Part shown: piece after piece, positions 18,145-30,262 of the stretch
How the letters are laid out: each line of letters opens with the position of its first letter
Position numbering within the stretch: the first letter of the stretch is position 1
From: Caldovatus aquaticus
GTDB lineage: Bacteria > Pseudomonadota > Alphaproteobacteria > Acetobacterales > Acetobacteraceae
Assembly (NCBI RefSeq): GCF_019458025.1
Contig: NZ_JAHZUY010000004.1
Location: 62,001 to 126,000, forward strand
Direction: 5' to 3'
Length of the DNA stretch: 64,000 nucleotides
Program-made: the position numbers and the translations under genes
Notes under the pieces: generated by a model
What the model saw: the letters and a program-made list of their open reading frames with translations, nothing else
Databases searched by the model: none
Told to the model about the DNA's origin: nothing

Positions 18145-19664
18145 CGGACGACGGTCTCCGCGAAGCGCTGCGCGGCGCCGACCGCGGCCTCGTGCTGCTG
18201 GACGAGGGCGGCGACGCTGGTCTCGAAGAAGGAAAGGAAGGACTGCGGGTAGACGCCCATCCAGAGCACGAGCAGGACCAGCGGAGCGAAGACCGCGTGC
18301 TCCCGGGGGCTCATGTCGAGCAGCCCTTTGAGGTCCTCGCGCGTGATGCGCCCGAACGCCACCCGCCGGTAGAGCCAGAGCGTATAGGCCGCGCCGAGCA
18401 CCATGCCGAGCGCCGCCCCGAAGGCGAGCCAGAAGTTCGTCCGCATCGCCGAGACGATGACCAGGAACTCGCCGACGAAATTGGCGGTGCCGGGCAGTGC
18501 GACGTTGGCCATCGAGAACAGCATGAACACCGCCGCGAAGGCCGGCATCACCTTCGCCACGCCGCCGTAGCGCGCGATGTCGCGCGAGTGGACGCGGTCG
18601 TAAAGCACGCCGACGCAGAGGAAGAGGGCGGACGAGACCACGCCGTGCGCCAGCATCTGGAACACCGCGCCGGACAGGCCCTGGTGGTTGAAAGTGAAGA
18701 TGCCGAGCGTGACGATCCCCATGTGGGCCACGGACGAGTAGGCGATCAGCTTCTTCATGTCCTCCTGCGCCAGGGCGACGAAGGAGGTGTAGACGATCGC
18801 GATGACGGACAGCGCGAAGATCAGCGGCGCGAGCTCCGCTGCCGCGTGCGGAAAGAGCGGCAGGGAGAGGCGCACGAAACCGTAGCCGCCGAGCTTCAGA
18901 AGCACGCCGGCGAGGATGACGGAGCCCGCGGTCGGCGCCTCGACATGCGCATCCGGCAGCCAGGTGTGCACCGGCCACATCGGCACCTTCACCGCAAAGG
19001 CGGCGAAGAAGGCGAGGAACAGCCAGATCTGGTAGCGCGGGTCCACCCCGGTCTGGATCAGCGTCGGGATGTCGGTCGTGCCGGCGTTGTGCCAGAGGAA
19101 GATGATGGCGAGCAGCATGAGCAGGCTGCCGGCCAGCGTGTAGAGGAAGAACTTGAAGGCGGCGTACACCCGGCGCGGCCCGCCCCAGATCCCGATGATG
19201 AGGAACATCGGGATCAGGACCATCTCGAAGAACAGAAAGAAAAGCAGCAGGTCGGTCGCGCAGAAGAAGCCGACCATGGCCGATTCGAGCACGAGGAAGG
19301 CCGCCATGTACTCGCGCACCCGGTGTTCTATGCTCTCCCAGGACGCAAGGACGCAGAGCGGCGTCAGCGCGGTGCAGAGCAGGACGAACAGCACCGAGAG
19401 ACCGTCCACGCCCATCGCATAGGCCACGCCGTAGTCGGGCAGCCAATCGAGGCGCTCGACGAACTGCAACTCGGCCGAGGACCGGTCGAAGCGGAACCAG
19501 AGGATCAGCGACAGGCCGAAGGCGATGAGGCTGGACCAGAGTGCCGTCCAGCGCGCGTTGGAGGCGATCACCCGCTCCTCGCCGCGCACCAGGGCGATGA
19601 TGAGCGCACCGGCGAGCGGCAGGAAGGTGACGAGCGAGAGGATCGGGAAGCCGGCGGCGTTCAT
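18141..19664 (-). CDS. nuoM: NADH-quinone oxidoreductase subunit M
   Basis: This 507-aa proton-channel subunit of the complex I membrane arm has about 14 helices. Typical motifs are [47 protein letters not shown] and [17 protein letters not shown], which contain the conserved Glu and Lys of the proton path. The ATG at 19664 shares a base with the nuoL stop (TGATG). Confidence 0.97.
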   Translation of the reverse strand: MNAAGFPILSLVTFLPLAGALIIALVRGEERVIASNARWTALWSSLIAFGLSLILWFRFDRSSAELQFVERLDWLPDYGVAYAMGVDGLSVLFVLLCTALTPLCVLASWESIEHRVREYMAAFLVLESAMVGFFCATDLLLFFLFFEMVLIPMFLIIGIWGGPRRVYAAFKFFLYTLAGSLLMLLAIIFLWHNAGTTDIPTLIQTGVDPRYQIWLFLAFFAAFAVKVPMWPVHTWLPDAHVEAPTAGSVILAGVLLKLGGYGFVRLSLPLFPHAAAELAPLIFALSVIAIVYTSFVALAQEDMKKLIAYSSVAHMGIVTLGIFTFNHQGLSGAVFQMLAHGVVSSALFLCVGVLYDRVHSRDIARYGGVAKVMPAFAAVFMLFSMANVALPGTANFVGEFLVIVSAMRTNFWLAFGAALGMVLGAAYTLWLYRRVAFGRITREDLKGLLDMSPREHAVFAPLVLLVLWMGVYPQSFLSFFETSVAALVQQHEAAVGAAQRFAETVVR

Positions 19665-21580
19665 CAGCGGGTGGTCCCGAGGTAGAGCAGCGAGACGAAC
19701 AGGACGAGGCCAATGATCATGGTGAAGGCGTAGCTGGCCACCCGCCCGGTCTGGATCCGCACCGCGCCGCGAGCGGCGTCCACGGCGAGCGCCGCCGCGC
19801 CGTTCGGCACGCCGTCAATGATGCGCTGGTCGCCGACGCGGAAAGCGATGCGCGCAATCGCCAGGGCCGGCCGGACGAAGATCGCATCGTACAGTTCGTC
19901 GAAGTACCACTTGTTCAGAAGGAACAGGTAGAAGCCCCGGAAGGTCGCGGCGAGCCTTTCCGGCACGCCGGGCGCGAACATGTAGAGGACGTAAGCCAGC
20001 GCGATGCCGGTGAACCCTGCCACGGTCGGGGCCAGCGGCACCCACGCCGGAACCTCGTGCATGTCGTGCAGGATGTGGTTGTGCGGCGCGTTGTGGATCG
20101 AGCCGGCCCAGAACTCCTCCCAGGCGTGCCCGATGAAGAACGGCGCGAAGAGGTATCCCGTCAGCACCGCGCCGGCGGCGAGCAGCAGCAGCGGCACGAG
20201 CATCACGAGCGGGCTCTCATGCACATGCGCCATCACATGCTCGTCGGCGCGCGGCGCGCCGTGGAAGACGAGAATGAGCAGCCGCCAGGAATAGAAGGCG
20301 GTGAGGAAGGCGGCAACTAGGCCGAGCAGGAAGGCGAGCATGCCGGTCGCCGAGTGCGAGGCGAACGCGGCCTCGAGGATCGCGTCCTTCGAGTAGTAGC
20401 CCGCGAAGATCGGAATTCCCGCCAGCGCGAGCGAGCCCACCCACATCACGGCATAGGTCACGGGAACCCTGGTCCAAATCCCGCCCATCTTCCGGATGTC
20501 CTGCTCGTCGCTCATCGCGTGGATGACCGAGCCGGCGCCGAGGAAGAGCAGCGCCTTGAAGAACGCATGGGTGAAGAGGTGGAAGATGGCTGCCTGGTAG
20601 GCGCCCACCCCTGCGGCGAAGAACATGTAGCCGAGCTGCGAGCAAGTGGAGTAGGCGATCACCCGCTTGATGTCGTTCTGCACGCAGCCGACGGTCGCGG
20701 CGAAGAACGCGGTTGCCGCGCCGACCACGGTGACGATGGCGAGCGCGGTCGGCGCGTACTCGAACAGCGGCGACATGCGCGCGACCAGGAACACGCCCGC
20801 CGTCACCATGGTCGCCGCGTGGATCAGGGCCGAGACCGGCGTCGGTCCCTCCATCGCGTCCGGCAGCCAAGTGTGCAGGCCGATCTGCGCCGACTTGCCG
20901 CAGGCGCCGAGGAACAGCAACACCGCGATCAACTCGAGCGCCGGCACCCCAAGGAAACGGTCGCCGAGGTGCTGGTCCACCGCGCCGAAAATCGCGGTGA
21001 ACTCCAGGCTGCCGAAGGTCCAGAAGGTGAGCGCGACGCCGAGCATGAAGAACAGGTCGCCCACCCGGTTGACGACGAACGCCTTGATCGCGGCAGCGTT
21101 CGCGCTCTCGCGCTCGTACCAGTAGCCGATCAGAAGGTAACTTGCGAGGCCCACCCCCTCCCAGCCGAAGAAGAGCTGGACGAGGTTGTCCGCTGTCACC
21201 AGCATCAGCATCATGAAGGTGAACAGCGAGAGGTAGGCGAAGAAGCGCGGCTGCGTCGGGTCGTGCGCCATGTAGCCGACGCTGTAGAGATGGATCAGGA
21301 AGGAGACGAAAGTCACCATCCCGACCATCACTGCGCTCAGCGTGTCGTAGCGCAACGCCCAGGACACCTCGAGCCCGCCGGTCGCGATCCAGGCGGCGAT
21401 CGGCACCGTTGCGGGGTTGTGCCCGAAGGCCACGTCGAAAAACGCCGGAACGCCGCAGGCCGCCGCGAGCGCCATGCAAACCACGGTGGACCAGCGCGCC
21501 GCAATCGGGCCGATCCAGCGGCCGAGGAAGCCCGAGATGCACGCCCCGAGGAGCGGGAAGAAGACGGCGCCGACGTACAT
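19664..21580 (-). CDS. nuoL: NADH-quinone oxidoreductase subunit L
   Basis: This 638-aa distal membrane subunit has about 16 helices, including the long lateral helix region at the C terminus. It shows [52 protein letters not shown] and [14 protein letters not shown]. It drives proton translocation with nuoM and nuoN. The start is ATG 21580, nine bases after the nuoK stop. Confidence 0.97.
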   Translation of the reverse strand: MYVGAVFFPLLGACISGFLGRWIGPIAARWSTVVCMALAAACGVPAFFDVAFGHNPATVPIAAWIATGGLEVSWALRYDTLSAVMVGMVTFVSFLIHLYSVGYMAHDPTQPRFFAYLSLFTFMMLMLVTADNLVQLFFGWEGVGLASYLLIGYWYERESANAAAIKAFVVNRVGDLFFMLGVALTFWTFGSLEFTAIFGAVDQHLGDRFLGVPALELIAVLLFLGACGKSAQIGLHTWLPDAMEGPTPVSALIHAATMVTAGVFLVARMSPLFEYAPTALAIVTVVGAATAFFAATVGCVQNDIKRVIAYSTCSQLGYMFFAAGVGAYQAAIFHLFTHAFFKALLFLGAGSVIHAMSDEQDIRKMGGIWTRVPVTYAVMWVGSLALAGIPIFAGYYSKDAILEAAFASHSATGMLAFLLGLVAAFLTAFYSWRLLILVFHGAPRADEHVMAHVHESPLVMLVPLLLLAAGAVLTGYLFAPFFIGHAWEEFWAGSIHNAPHNHILHDMHEVPAWVPLAPTVAGFTGIALAYVLYMFAPGVPERLAATFRGFYLFLLNKWYFDELYDAIFVRPALAIARIAFRVGDQRIIDGVPNGAAALAVDAARGAVRIQTGRVASYAFTMIIGLVLFVSLLYLGTTR

Positions 21581-21589
21581 GCTGCTGCC

Positions 21590-21898
21590 TCAGCCCTTCA
21601 GGGTCGAGATGTCCTCGACCTCGATGCTGCCCTTGTTGCGGAAGTAGATCACCACGATGGCGAGGCCGATCGCCGCCTCGGCCGCAGCGACGGTCAGCAC
21701 GAACATCGCGAAGACCTGGCCTGTCAGGTCGTTCAGCGCCGAGGAAAAAGCGACGAGGTTGAGATTGACGGCGAGCAGGATCAGCTCGACCGACATCAAG
21801 ATGACGATGACGTTCTTCCGGTTGAGGAAGATGCCGAAGATGCCGAGGACGAACAGGATCGCCGCGACGATCAGGTAGTGCGCGAGGGTGATCGCCAT
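21590..21898 (-). CDS. nuoK: NADH-quinone oxidoreductase subunit K
   Basis: This 102-aa, three-helix complex I subunit starts [16 protein letters not shown]. It contains the conserved glutamates in [17 protein letters not shown] and [18 protein letters not shown] 21898 gives the normal family length. An upstream in-frame ATG (21919) would add seven residues inside the nuoJ end and is less likely. Confidence 0.96.
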   Translation of the reverse strand: MAITLAHYLIVAAILFVLGIFGIFLNRKNVIVILMSVELILLAVNLNLVAFSSALNDLTGQVFAMFVLTVAAAEAAIGLAIVVIYFRNKGSIEVEDISTLKG

Positions 21899-21899
21899 T

Positions 21900-22601
21900 T
21901 CAGTGGTGCCCTCCGCCATGGCCGTGGCGTTCGGGTTCCGACAAGGCCTCCCGCTCCTCCGCCGCCGGCGGCGGGCGCAGGATGCCGATGTTCTTGAGCC
22001 CGGCACCGATCGGCACCTGGCGCAGGACCACTGTCTCGGCCGGAGCGCGCGCAACCTGGGCTGCGATGACCTGCCGGCGCGTCCCGGGACGCTCTCGGAG
22101 GGTCAGCACGATCGCGCCGATCATCGCGACCAGCAGTATGACGCCCGCTGCCTGGAACAGCAGCACATTGTCCGTGTAGAGGATGCGCGCCAGCGCCTCG
22201 GTGTTGCCGACGGTCGCGCCGGGGTTCGGGCTCAGGCGCAACCCGGGCGCCTCCGGCGCGAACCGCCAGGACCCGAGCACGAAGAGCAACTCGACAAGCA
22301 GCACGCCGCCGACCAGGGCGCCGACCGGCGCATAGCGCTGGAAGCCTTCGCGCATCCGGGCAAAGTCCACGTCGAGCATCATCACCACGAACAGGAACAG
22401 CACCGCGACGGCGCCCACATAGACGATGACGAGGATCATCGCCAGGAACTCGCCCCCCGCGATCAGCATCAGGCCCGCAGCGTTGAAGAACGCGAGGATG
22501 AGGAACAGCACGGAATGCACGGGATTCCGGGCAACGACGACCATCGCCGCCGAGGCGATGAGCACGGCGGAGAAGGCGTAGAAGGCGACGGCGGCGAGCA
22601 T
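21900..22601 (-). CDS. nuoJ: NADH-quinone oxidoreductase subunit J
   Basis: This 233-aa, five-helix membrane subunit has the signature [29 protein letters not shown] containing the pi-bulge helix. The C terminus after about residue 165 is a hydrophilic tail ending in a His/Gly-rich stretch (GHGGGHH), longer than in short NuoJ proteins. The start ATG 22601 lies 11 bases after nuoI. Confidence 0.95.
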   Translation of the reverse strand: MLAAVAFYAFSAVLIASAAMVVVARNPVHSVLFLILAFFNAAGLMLIAGGEFLAMILVIVYVGAVAVLFLFVVMMLDVDFARMREGFQRYAPVGALVGGVLLVELLFVLGSWRFAPEAPGLRLSPNPGATVGNTEALARILYTDNVLLFQAAGVILLVAMIGAIVLTLRERPGTRRQVIAAQVARAPAETVVLRQVPIGAGLKNIGILRPPPAAEEREALSEPERHGHGGGHH

Positions 22602-22612
22602 TCCCGGCAGCC

Positions 22613-23104
22613 TCAGCGGTAGGGCGCGTCGAGCCGCAGCCGTTCGGCGATGATCGGCTCCCAGCGGTCGCCGTTCTCGAGCAGCTTTTCCTTGTGGTAG
22701 ATCAGCTCCTCGCGCGTCTCGACGGCGAATTCCAGGTTCGGACCCTCGACGATGGCGTCCACCGGACAGGCCTCCTCGCACATGCCGCAGTAGATGCACT
22801 TCACCATGTCTATGTCGTAGCGCGTGGTGCGGCGGGAGCCGTCCTCGCGGGGCTCGGCCTCGATGGTGATGGCAAGCGCGGGGCAGATCGCCTCGCACAG
22901 CTTGCAGGCGATGCAGCGCTCCTCCCCGTTCGGATACCGGCGCAGCGCGTGCTCGCCCTTGAAGCGAGGCGAGAGCGGATAGCGCTCATAGGGGTAGTTC
23001 AGCGTCACCGCCGGCTTCGTGAAGAAGTACTTTAGCGTCAGCATCATGCCCGAGAGCAGCTCGGAAAGCAGCATGCTGCGGGCGACGCGGTCGAGTGCAG
23101 CCAT
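22613..23104 (-). CDS. nuoI: NADH-quinone oxidoreductase subunit I
   Basis: This 163-aa subunit carries two [4Fe-4S] clusters (N6a and N6b) through [12 protein letters not shown] and [12 protein letters not shown]. The amphipathic N terminus and [24 protein letters not shown] are typical of the alphaproteobacterial/mitochondrial TYKY form. ATG 23104 with GAGG upstream is preferred over the in-frame GTG at 23113. Confidence 0.97.
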   Translation of the reverse strand: MAALDRVARSMLLSELLSGMMLTLKYFFTKPAVTLNYPYERYPLSPRFKGEHALRRYPNGEERCIACKLCEAICPALAITIEAEPREDGSRRTTRYDIDMVKCIYCGMCEEACPVDAIVEGPNLEFAVETREELIYHKEKLLENGDRWEPIIAERLRLDAPYR

Positions 23105-23165
23105 CTCTCTCACCTCGCGACGGGACGCCGCAGGGCAGTCCCGTCCCTGGATTCGGCGGGCGCGT

Positions 23166-24176
23166 TCATGCCGGCAACCAGCCGGTCAGCTTGAGCAGCG
23201 CCGCGGTCACCACCAGCCAGAACAGGCTGAGCGGCAGGAACACCTTCCAGCCCAGGCGCATGAGCTGGTCGTAGCGGTAGCGCGGGAAGGTCGCGCGCAC
23301 CCAGATGAAGACGAAGACGAAGAACGCCGTCTTCAGGATGAACCACACGACCCCGGGGATCCAGGTGAAGGGCTCGACATGCAGAGGCGGCTGCCAGCCT
23401 CCCAGGAACAGGATGGCGGTCATCGCCGACATCAGCACGATGTTCGCGTACTCGCCGAGGAAGAACAGCGTGAAGCCGATCGTGCTGTACTCGACGAAGA
23501 ATCCCGCCACCAGCTCGCTCTCGCCCTCCGGCAGGTCGAAGGGGGCGCGGTTGGTCTCGGCGAGCGCGGAGATGAAGAACACGACGAACATCGGGAAAAG
23601 CGGGATGAAGAACCACACCCGCTCCTGCGCGCGCACGATCTCGTTCAGATTCAGCGAGCCGGCCCAGAGCAGCACGGTGACGATGACGAAGCCGATCGAG
23701 ACCTCGTAGCTCACCATCTGCGCCGCCGAGCGCAGCGCTCCGAGGAAGGCGTATTTCGAGTTGCTGGCCCAGCCGGCGATGATGATGCCGTAGACGCCGA
23801 GCGAGGAGATCGCGAACAGATAGAGCACGCCGACGTTGATGTCCGCCGCCGCCCACCCGTCCGCCACCGGGATCACCGCCCAGGCGATCAGCGCGAGCGT
23901 CACGGTGATCATCGGCGCGAGCATGAACAGCACGCGGTTCGCGCCGGTCGGGATCACCGTTTCCTTGAACATCGCCTTCAGCGCGTCGGCGAAGGGCTGC
24001 AGCAGGCCGAAGGGCCCGACCACGTTCGGCCCCTTGCGGAGCTGCATGGCGGCCAGCACCTTGCGCTCGGCCCAGGTGACGTAGGCGACGGCGATCAGCA
24101 GCGGAACCAGGATCGCGAGCGAGTGCGCGACCGTGATCGCGACCTGTCCGACGGGCGAGGCGAGGAAAGCGTCCAT
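23166..24176 (-). CDS. nuoH: NADH-quinone oxidoreductase subunit H
   Basis: This 336-aa subunit of eight helices forms much of the quinone chamber at the junction of the two arms. It contains [22 protein letters not shown], the charged loop [22 protein letters not shown] and EYANI. These carry the conserved acidic residues that couple quinone reduction to proton transfer. Confidence 0.97.
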   Translation of the reverse strand: MDAFLASPVGQVAITVAHSLAILVPLLIAVAYVTWAERKVLAAMQLRKGPNVVGPFGLLQPFADALKAMFKETVIPTGANRVLFMLAPMITVTLALIAWAVIPVADGWAAADINVGVLYLFAISSLGVYGIIIAGWASNSKYAFLGALRSAAQMVSYEVSIGFVIVTVLLWAGSLNLNEIVRAQERVWFFIPLFPMFVVFFISALAETNRAPFDLPEGESELVAGFFVEYSTIGFTLFFLGEYANIVLMSAMTAILFLGGWQPPLHVEPFTWIPGVVWFILKTAFFVFVFIWVRATFPRYRYDQLMRLGWKVFLPLSLFWLVVTAALLKLTGWLPA

Positions 24177-24185
24177 GTCCGCGCC

Positions 24186-26255
24186 TCACTCCGCCGCCAG
24201 CTTCGCTGGCGCCGCGCCGCCGTAGATCCGCGCGCACTCCGCCATGGTATCGGAAGCGCGGCTGATGGCGTCCGCCTGGTAGTAGTTCGTGATCGGCAGC
24301 ACGAAGGGGCTCTCGCCCAGCGCTGCGGGGTCGCCGGCAGGACCGCGCGTGTCCGCGCAGCCTCGGCGCTCCAGCGTCCCGATCGTGCCGAAGACCGGGT
24401 TCGCCCCGGCCAGGCGCGCGCGCAGCGCATCGAGGTCGTCATAGGGCAGGCGCTTGCCGATGCCTTCGCTGAAGGCGCGGACGATCTTCCAGTCCTCGCG
24501 GGCCTCGCCGGGCGGAAACACCGAGAGATAGCCGCGCTGCACCCGGCCCTCGGTGTTGACGTAGGTTCCGTCCTTCTCGGTGTAGGCGGCACCGGGCAAG
24601 ATCACGTCGGCGCGTGAAGCGGCACGGTCACCGTGATGCCCCTGGTAGATCACGAAGGTCGAGGGCGGGATGCGCGCCGGATCGAAGCCGTCCGCGCCGA
24701 GCAGCCAGAGCGCGTCCACGTCCCCCGCCAGCATCGCGGCGAGGTCCTTGCCGCCCTCTCCCGGCACGAAGCCGAGGTCGAGCGCGCCGACCTGGCCGCC
24801 GAACAGGTGCAGCAGGTTGAATCCGTGCCAGTCCGGCCTCAGCATCCCGGTTTCGGTCGCGAGCTGCCAGGCAGCCGCCAGCACCGCCGCGCCGTCGGCG
24901 CGCGCGACCGCGCCGCGGCCGAGGATCAGCATCGGCCGGTCCGCCTTGCGCAGCGTCTCGGCGAAGGGGTGCGCGGCGCCGAGCAGGGCGCGCAGCGCCG
25001 CCGGCCCCTCCCCCAGATGCGCCGCCGGATAGGTGAGGTTGACGCCGTGCGGGCCGATGTATCCCACCGGGAAGGGCCTGCCCGCGATGGCGCGCTTGCG
25101 GATGCGGGCGTTGAGCACCGGCGCCTCGACGCGCGGATTGCTGCCGATGATCAGCAGCGCGTCCGCCTCCTCGATGCCGGCGATCGTGGTGTTGAACAGG
25201 TAGAAGTCGCGGCGCGAGGCGTCGAGCGCCGCGCCGTCCTGCCGGCAGTCCAGGTTCGCGCTGCCGAGCGCCGTCATCAGGTCCTTCAGCGCCACGACCG
25301 ACTCCGCGTCCGCCAGGTCGCCCGCCACCGCGCCGATCCGGTGCCCGGGCAGCGCGGTGAGCCGCCGCGCTATCGCCGCGAAGGCCTCCGGCCAGGTCGC
25401 CGGCAAGAGCCTGCCGTCCCTGCGTACCCAGGGACGGTCGAGCCGGCGACGCTTCAGCCCGTCCAGCGCGAAGCGGGAGCGGTCGCCGAGCCACTCCTCG
25501 TTCACCGCGTCGTTGGTCCGTGGCAGGATGCGCAGCACCTCCGGCCCCCGGCTGTCCACCCGGATGTTGCAGCCGACCGCGTCCAGGACGTCCACGCTGT
25601 CGGTCTTGCGCAGCTCCCAGGGGCGCGCGGCGAAGGCATAGGGCCGGCTGGTCAGCGCGCCGACCGGGCAGATGTCGATCAGGTTGCCGGAGAGTTCGGT
25701 GCGCAGCGCCTGCTCGACGTAGGTGCCGACCTCCATCGCCTCGCCGCGCCCCGTCGCGCCGAGCTCCGGCACGCCGGCGACCTCCTGCGAGAAGCGGATG
25801 CAGCGGGTGCAGTGGATGCACCGCGTCATGATGGTCTTGATCAGCGGCCCGACGTACTTGTCCTTCACGGCCCGCTTCGCCTCGCGGTAGCGCGAGCGGT
25901 CCATGCCGTAGCCGTAGGCTTGGTCCTGCAGGTCGCACTCCCCGCCCTGGTCGCAGATCGGGCAGTCGAGGGGGTGGTTGATCAGCAGGAACTCCATCAC
26001 CCCGCGGCGCGCGTTGCGCACCATCGGGCTGTCGGTGCGGATCACCATGCCGTCGGCGACCGGATAGGCGCAGGAGGCGATCGGCTTCGGCGCCTTCTCC
26101 AGCTCGACCAGGCACATGCGGCAATTGCCGGCGATCGAGAGCCGCTCGTGGTAGCAGAAGCGCGGGATCTCCTTGCCCGCCGCCTCGCAGGCCTGGAGCA
26201 CCGTCGCGCCGTTCGGGACCTCGACCTCGATCCCGTCAACCGTGACCTTCGCCAT
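24186..26255 (-). CDS. nuoG: NADH-quinone oxidoreductase subunit G
   Basis: This 689-aa iron-sulfur subunit binds a [2Fe-2S] cluster (C34, C45, C48, C62 region with FCYHERLSIAGNCRMC), the His-ligated [4Fe-4S] cluster (HPLDCPICDQGGECDLQ) and a further [4Fe-4S] cluster (RCIHCTRCIRF ... ICPVGAL). The C-terminal two thirds is the molybdopterin-oxidoreductase-like fold without a catalytic cofactor. The length matches the mitochondrial-type 75-kDa subunit. Confidence 0.97.
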   Translation of the reverse strand: MAKVTVDGIEVEVPNGATVLQACEAAGKEIPRFCYHERLSIAGNCRMCLVELEKAPKPIASCAYPVADGMVIRTDSPMVRNARRGVMEFLLINHPLDCPICDQGGECDLQDQAYGYGMDRSRYREAKRAVKDKYVGPLIKTIMTRCIHCTRCIRFSQEVAGVPELGATGRGEAMEVGTYVEQALRTELSGNLIDICPVGALTSRPYAFAARPWELRKTDSVDVLDAVGCNIRVDSRGPEVLRILPRTNDAVNEEWLGDRSRFALDGLKRRRLDRPWVRRDGRLLPATWPEAFAAIARRLTALPGHRIGAVAGDLADAESVVALKDLMTALGSANLDCRQDGAALDASRRDFYLFNTTIAGIEEADALLIIGSNPRVEAPVLNARIRKRAIAGRPFPVGYIGPHGVNLTYPAAHLGEGPAALRALLGAAHPFAETLRKADRPMLILGRGAVARADGAAVLAAAWQLATETGMLRPDWHGFNLLHLFGGQVGALDLGFVPGEGGKDLAAMLAGDVDALWLLGADGFDPARIPPSTFVIYQGHHGDRAASRADVILPGAAYTEKDGTYVNTEGRVQRGYLSVFPPGEAREDWKIVRAFSEGIGKRLPYDDLDALRARLAGANPVFGTIGTLERRGCADTRGPAGDPAALGESPFVLPITNYYQADAISRASDTMAECARIYGGAAPAKLAAE

Positions 26256-26261
26256 CGCGCG

Positions 26262-27575
26262 CTACTCCGCCGCCATCGGCAGCGCCGGCTGCGGCGAGCC
26301 GTGCCGCGCCCTGTACGCCGCGATGCGCTCTTCCATAAGCGGCCGGAAGTGGCGGATCAGCCCCTGCACCGGCCAGACGCCGCCGTCGGCGAGGGCGCAG
26401 ATCGTGTGGCCCTCGATCCGGCGCGTCACCTCCTCGAGCACGTCGATCTCCTCGATCTCCGCGCGTCCCTCGACCATGCGCTCCATCACCCGCCAGACCC
26501 AGCCCATGCCCTCGCGGCAGGGGGTGCACTGGCCGCAGCTCTCGTGCTTGTAGAACTTGGACAAGCGCGCGATCGCCTTGATGATGTCGGTGGACTTGTC
26601 CATCACGATCACGCCCGCCGTGCCGAGACCCGATTTCACGTCGCGCAGCGCATCGAAGTCCATCAGCACGTCGTCGCAGATGTGCTTCGGGATCAGCGGC
26701 GTCGAGGACCCGCCCGGGATCACCGCGAGCAGGTTGTCCCACCCCCCGCGCACCCCGCCCGCGTGCCGCTCGATCAGCTCGCGCAGCGGAATGGACATCT
26801 CCTCCTCCACATTACAGGGCCGGTTCACGTGGCCCTGGATGCAGAAGATCTTGGTGCCGTGGTTCTTCGGCCGCCCGAAGCTCGCGAACCAGGCGGCGCC
26901 GCGGCGGAGGATCGCCGGCACCACGGCGATGGTCTCGACGTTGTTCACCGTGGTCGGGCAGCCGTAGAGCCCGACCGCCGCCGGGAAGGGCGGCTTCAGG
27001 CGCGGCATGCCTTTCTTGCCCTCGAGCGACTCGATGAGGGCGGTCTCCTCGCCGCAGATGTAGGCGCCGGCGCCGCGGTGGACGTGGAGGTCGAAGTCCC
27101 AGCCGCTGCGCGCCGCGTTCCGGCCGAGCAGCCCGGCCTCGTAGGCCTCGCGGATCGCGGCCTCGAGCACGACGCTCTCGTTGTAGTACTCGCCGCGGAT
27201 GTAGATGTAGCCGGTGTTAGCCCCCATCGCGAAGCCGGCGAGCAGGCAGCCCTCGATCAGCAGGTGCGGATCGTGGCGGATGATGTCGCGGTCCTTGCAG
27301 GTGCCCGGTTCGGACTCGTCCGCGTTGACGACGAGGTAGTGCGGCCGCCCGTCCGACTGCTTCGGCATGAACGACCACTTGAGCCCGGTGGGGAAGCCGG
27401 CGCCGCCACGGCCGCGCAGGCCGGAATTCTTCACCTCCTCGATGATCCAGTCGCGCCCCTTGGCGATCAGCGCGGCGGTGTTGTCCCAGGCGCCGCGCCT
27501 GCGCGCGGCATGCAGCGACCAGGGCTGCAGGCCGTAGAGGTTGGTGAAGATGCGGTCCTTGTCGCTCAGCGCCAT
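26262..27575 (-). CDS. nuoF: NADH-quinone oxidoreductase subunit F
   Basis: This 437-aa NADH-binding subunit carries FMN and cluster N3. The flavin/NADH glycine-rich loop is [14 protein letters not shown], followed by [13 protein letters not shown] and [15 protein letters not shown]. The C-terminal cluster motif is [12 protein letters not shown], with a fourth Cys further on. It takes the hydride from NADH and passes electrons to nuoE/nuoG clusters. Confidence 0.97.
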   Translation of the reverse strand: MALSDKDRIFTNLYGLQPWSLHAARRRGAWDNTAALIAKGRDWIIEEVKNSGLRGRGGAGFPTGLKWSFMPKQSDGRPHYLVVNADESEPGTCKDRDIIRHDPHLLIEGCLLAGFAMGANTGYIYIRGEYYNESVVLEAAIREAYEAGLLGRNAARSGWDFDLHVHRGAGAYICGEETALIESLEGKKGMPRLKPPFPAAVGLYGCPTTVNNVETIAVVPAILRRGAAWFASFGRPKNHGTKIFCIQGHVNRPCNVEEEMSIPLRELIERHAGGVRGGWDNLLAVIPGGSSTPLIPKHICDDVLMDFDALRDVKSGLGTAGVIVMDKSTDIIKAIARLSKFYKHESCGQCTPCREGMGWVWRVMERMVEGRAEIEEIDVLEEVTRRIEGHTICALADGGVWPVQGLIRHFRPLMEERIAAYRARHGSPQPALPMAAE

Positions 27576-27585
27576 CGCTGCGCCC

Positions 27586-28266
27586 TCACTCCCCCGGCAC
27601 GTCTAGCAGCGTGGTGCGCTCGCCCTCCGGTGCGCTCGCCTGGCGGCCGATGACGCTGCCGGGCCTCGGCCGCTCGCCGCGCCGCAGCGCCTCGATCAGC
27701 CGCACCGTGCTCTCGTAGTCGAGATCCTCGTAGTAGTCCAAGTCCACCTGCAGCACCGGCGCGTTGACGCAGGCGCCGAGGCACTCGACCTCGCTGAGCG
27801 TGAACATCCCGTCGGCGCTGGTCTCGCCATAGGCCTTGATGCCGGTGGCGTCGCGGCAGGCCCGCGCCACCTCCTCGGCGCCGCGCAGCATGCAGGGCGT
27901 GGTGCCGCAGACCTGCAGGTGATGGCGCCCGATCGGACGGGTATTGAACATGAAGTAGAAGGTCGCGACCTCGTAGACGCGGATCGGCGGCATGCCGAGC
28001 CGCGCCGCGACCACGTCCATCGCCGCCTTCGGCACCCAGGCGCTGCCGGTCTGCCGGCGCATCTGCTCCTGCACCAGCCACAGCAGCGGGATCACCGCGC
28101 TCGCCTTCCTCGTCTCCGGATAGCGCGCGAGGATGCCCGGAATCCGCCGCTCGCTCTCCTCGTCGAAGGCGAAGTGCGCCGGCTGGTGCCGCTCCGCCTC
28201 GTCCGCCGCCTGGGTCGCGCCGATGCCGCCGCCGTTCTCGGGCGAGGCGCCGCTGCCGCCACTCAC
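27586..28266 (-). CDS. nuoE: NADH-quinone oxidoreductase subunit E
   Basis: This 226-aa thioredoxin-fold subunit binds [2Fe-2S] cluster N1a through [10 protein letters not shown] and [11 protein letters not shown]. The core [28 protein letters not shown] is standard. The N-terminal 30 residues and the C-terminal tail are low-complexity additions. The GTG start at 28266 overlaps the nuoD stop by four bases (GTGA). Confidence 0.96.
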   Translation of the reverse strand: MSGGSGASPENGGGIGATQAADEAERHQPAHFAFDEESERRIPGILARYPETRKASAVIPLLWLVQEQMRRQTGSAWVPKAAMDVVAARLGMPPIRVYEVATFYFMFNTRPIGRHHLQVCGTTPCMLRGAEEVARACRDATGIKAYGETSADGMFTLSEVECLGACVNAPVLQVDLDYYEDLDYESTVRLIEALRRGERPRPGSVIGRQASAPEGERTTLLDVPGE

Positions 28267-29564
28267 CGGTCAATCTCCCCGAAGACGATGTCGAGCGAGC
28301 CGATGATCGCCACCGTGTCGGCGAGCATGTGGCCCTTGGAGAGGGCCTCGAGCGCCTGCAGGTGCGCGTAGCCCGGCGCGCGGATCTTGCAGCGATAGGG
28401 CCTGTTGGTGCCGTCGGCCACCAGGTAGACGCCGAACTCGCCCTTCGGCGCCTCGGTCGCGGTGTAGGTCGCGCCCGCCGGCACGTGGTAGCCCTCGGTG
28501 TAGAGCTTGAAGTGGTGGATCAGCGCCTCCATCGAGCGCTTCATCTCGGCGCGCGGCGGCGGCACGATCTTGTGGTCCTGGATCTTCACCGGGCCGGGCC
28601 GCATGCGGTCCAGGCACTGCTCGACGATCCGCAGGGACTGACGCATCTCGTGCATGCGGACCAGGTAGCGGTCGTAGCAGTCGCCGTGCCGCCCGACCGG
28701 CACCTCGAACTCGACCCGGTCGTACATCTCGTAGGGCTGCGCCTTGCGCAGGTCCCAGGCGCAGCCGGAAGCGCGCAGGCAGGGGCCGCTGAACCCCCAG
28801 GCGATCGCCTGCTCCGGCGTCATCACGCCGATGTCCACGGTGCGCTGCTTGAAGATGCGGTTCTCGGTCAGCAACCCCTCGAGATCGTCGAGGAAGGAGG
28901 GGAACCGTCGCGCCCAGTCCGCGACGCGGTCGAGCACCTGCGGCGGGATGTCGCGCGAGACGCCGCCGGCGCGGAAGTAGTTGGCGTGGTAGTGGCTTCC
29001 CCCCGCCGCCTCGTAGAATTCGAGGATCGCCTCGCGCTGCTCGAAGCCCCACAGCGCGGGCGTGATGGCGCCGACGTCGAGCGCGAAGGTGGTGACGTTG
29101 AGCAGGTGGTTGGCGATGCGCGTCAGCTCCGCATACAGCGTGCGGATCCATCGCGCGCGCTCCGGCACGTCCTGCTCGATGCCGAGCAGACGCTCCACCG
29201 CGAGCACGAAGCTGTGCTCCATGCACATCGGCGAGACGTAGTCCAGGCGGTCCATGTAGGGCATCGCCTGGAGGTAGGTCTTGTACTCGATCAGCTTCTC
29301 GGTGCCGCGGTGCAGCAGGCCGATGTGCGGGTCGGCGCGCTCCACCACCTCGCCCTTCATCTCGAGGATGAGACGCAGCACGCCGTGCGCGGCCGGGTGC
29401 TGGGGGCCGAAATTGATGGCGTGGCTGTCCACCTCCACCGTGCGCGTCGCGGCCGACGGTTCCTCCGCGCCGGGGGGCGCGGCCGGCGGCTCGTGCAGTG
29501 CGAGGCCCGCGGCAGCGCCCCGGACCTGGCCACCCCCGGCGGCGATGTGGCTGCTGCCGCTCAT
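28263..29564 (-). CDS. nuoD: NADH-quinone oxidoreductase subunit D
   Basis: This 433-aa subunit, homologous to hydrogenase large subunits, lines the quinone site. It has [36 protein letters not shown], the [13 protein letters not shown] stretch and the C-terminal [12 protein letters not shown]. The N-terminal 45 residues are an Ala/Gly/Pro-rich extension ahead of the conserved domain. The ATG overlaps the nuoC stop (ATGA). Confidence 0.96.
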   Translation of the reverse strand: MSGSSHIAAGGGQVRGAAAGLALHEPPAAPPGAEEPSAATRTVEVDSHAINFGPQHPAAHGVLRLILEMKGEVVERADPHIGLLHRGTEKLIEYKTYLQAMPYMDRLDYVSPMCMEHSFVLAVERLLGIEQDVPERARWIRTLYAELTRIANHLLNVTTFALDVGAITPALWGFEQREAILEFYEAAGGSHYHANYFRAGGVSRDIPPQVLDRVADWARRFPSFLDDLEGLLTENRIFKQRTVDIGVMTPEQAIAWGFSGPCLRASGCAWDLRKAQPYEMYDRVEFEVPVGRHGDCYDRYLVRMHEMRQSLRIVEQCLDRMRPGPVKIQDHKIVPPPRAEMKRSMEALIHHFKLYTEGYHVPAGATYTATEAPKGEFGVYLVADGTNRPYRCKIRAPGYAHLQALEALSKGHMLADTVAIIGSLDIVFGEIDR

Positions 29565-30262
29565 TGGCTGGGACCCTCCAGGCGATCCGGCGGCGCCTGC
29601 CCCCCGAGGCGCTCGCGGCTGGCGTGCACCTTCTCGTCGCCGGGCAGCGTCGTCATCGCCTCCCACGGGGAAAGGAAGTCGAAATTGCGGAAGTCCTGGG
29701 TCAGCTTCACCGGCTCGTACACGACCTGCTTGCGCTCCTCGTCGTAGCGCACCTCGACATAGCCGGTGAGCGGGAAGTCCTTGCGCAGCGGATGCCCCTC
29801 GAAGCCGTAGTCGGTGAGGATCCGCCGCAGGTCGGTCTGGCCCTCGAAGACGATGCCGAACATGTCCCAGGCCTCGCGCTCGTACCAGGTGGCGCTCGGC
29901 CAGAGGTCCTTCACGCTCGGCACCGGCGTCGCCTCGTCGGTCTCGACGATCACGCGCAGACGGCGGTTCCAGGAGAGGCTCAGCAGGTTGTACACCACGT
30001 CGAACCGCCGCGGCCGCCCGGGCCAGTCCACGCCGCAGATGTCCACGCACTGCTCGAAGGCGAAGCGCGGGTCGTCGCGCAGCAGCGCCATCACCGGCAG
30101 CAGCGCCTCGCGCCGCACGCGCAGAACCAGCTCGGCGCCGCGCTCGATCTCGACCGACTCGAGCGCACCCGCCGGCGCCGCCTCCGCGATCGCGGCGCCG
30201 AGCGCGCGCAGGGGCGCCGTCGCCTCCCCCGCCGCCGTGGCCGTCAGCTCGCCCTCAGCCAC
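29561..30262 (-). CDS. nuoC: NADH-quinone oxidoreductase subunit C
   Basis: This 233-aa subunit equals the mitochondrial 30-kDa protein and is not fused to NuoD. Diagnostic stretches are [25 protein letters not shown] and [11 protein letters not shown]. It helps hold the peripheral arm at the quinone-module interface. The start overlaps the nuoB end by eight bases. Confidence 0.96.
   Translation of the reverse strand: MAEGELTATAAGEATAPLRALGAAIAEAAPAGALESVEIERGAELVLRVRREALLPVMALLRDDPRFAFEQCVDICGVDWPGRPRRFDVVYNLLSLSWNRRLRVIVETDEATPVPSVKDLWPSATWYEREAWDMFGIVFEGQTDLRRILTDYGFEGHPLRKDFPLTGYVEVRYDEERKQVVYEPVKLTQDFRNFDFLSPWEAMTTLPGDEKVHASRERLGGQAPPDRLEGPSQ

Noticed and set aside
21896-21919. An upstream in-frame ATG that would extend nuoK by seven residues
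   Set aside because: ATG 21898 gives the normal family N terminus MAITLAHYL and length; the extension would overlap the end of nuoJ.
24633-27653. A 1006-codon plus-strand frame opposite nuoF/nuoG
   Set aside because: It is a compositional shadow. The minus strand carries clear iron-sulfur and flavin motifs over the same bases.
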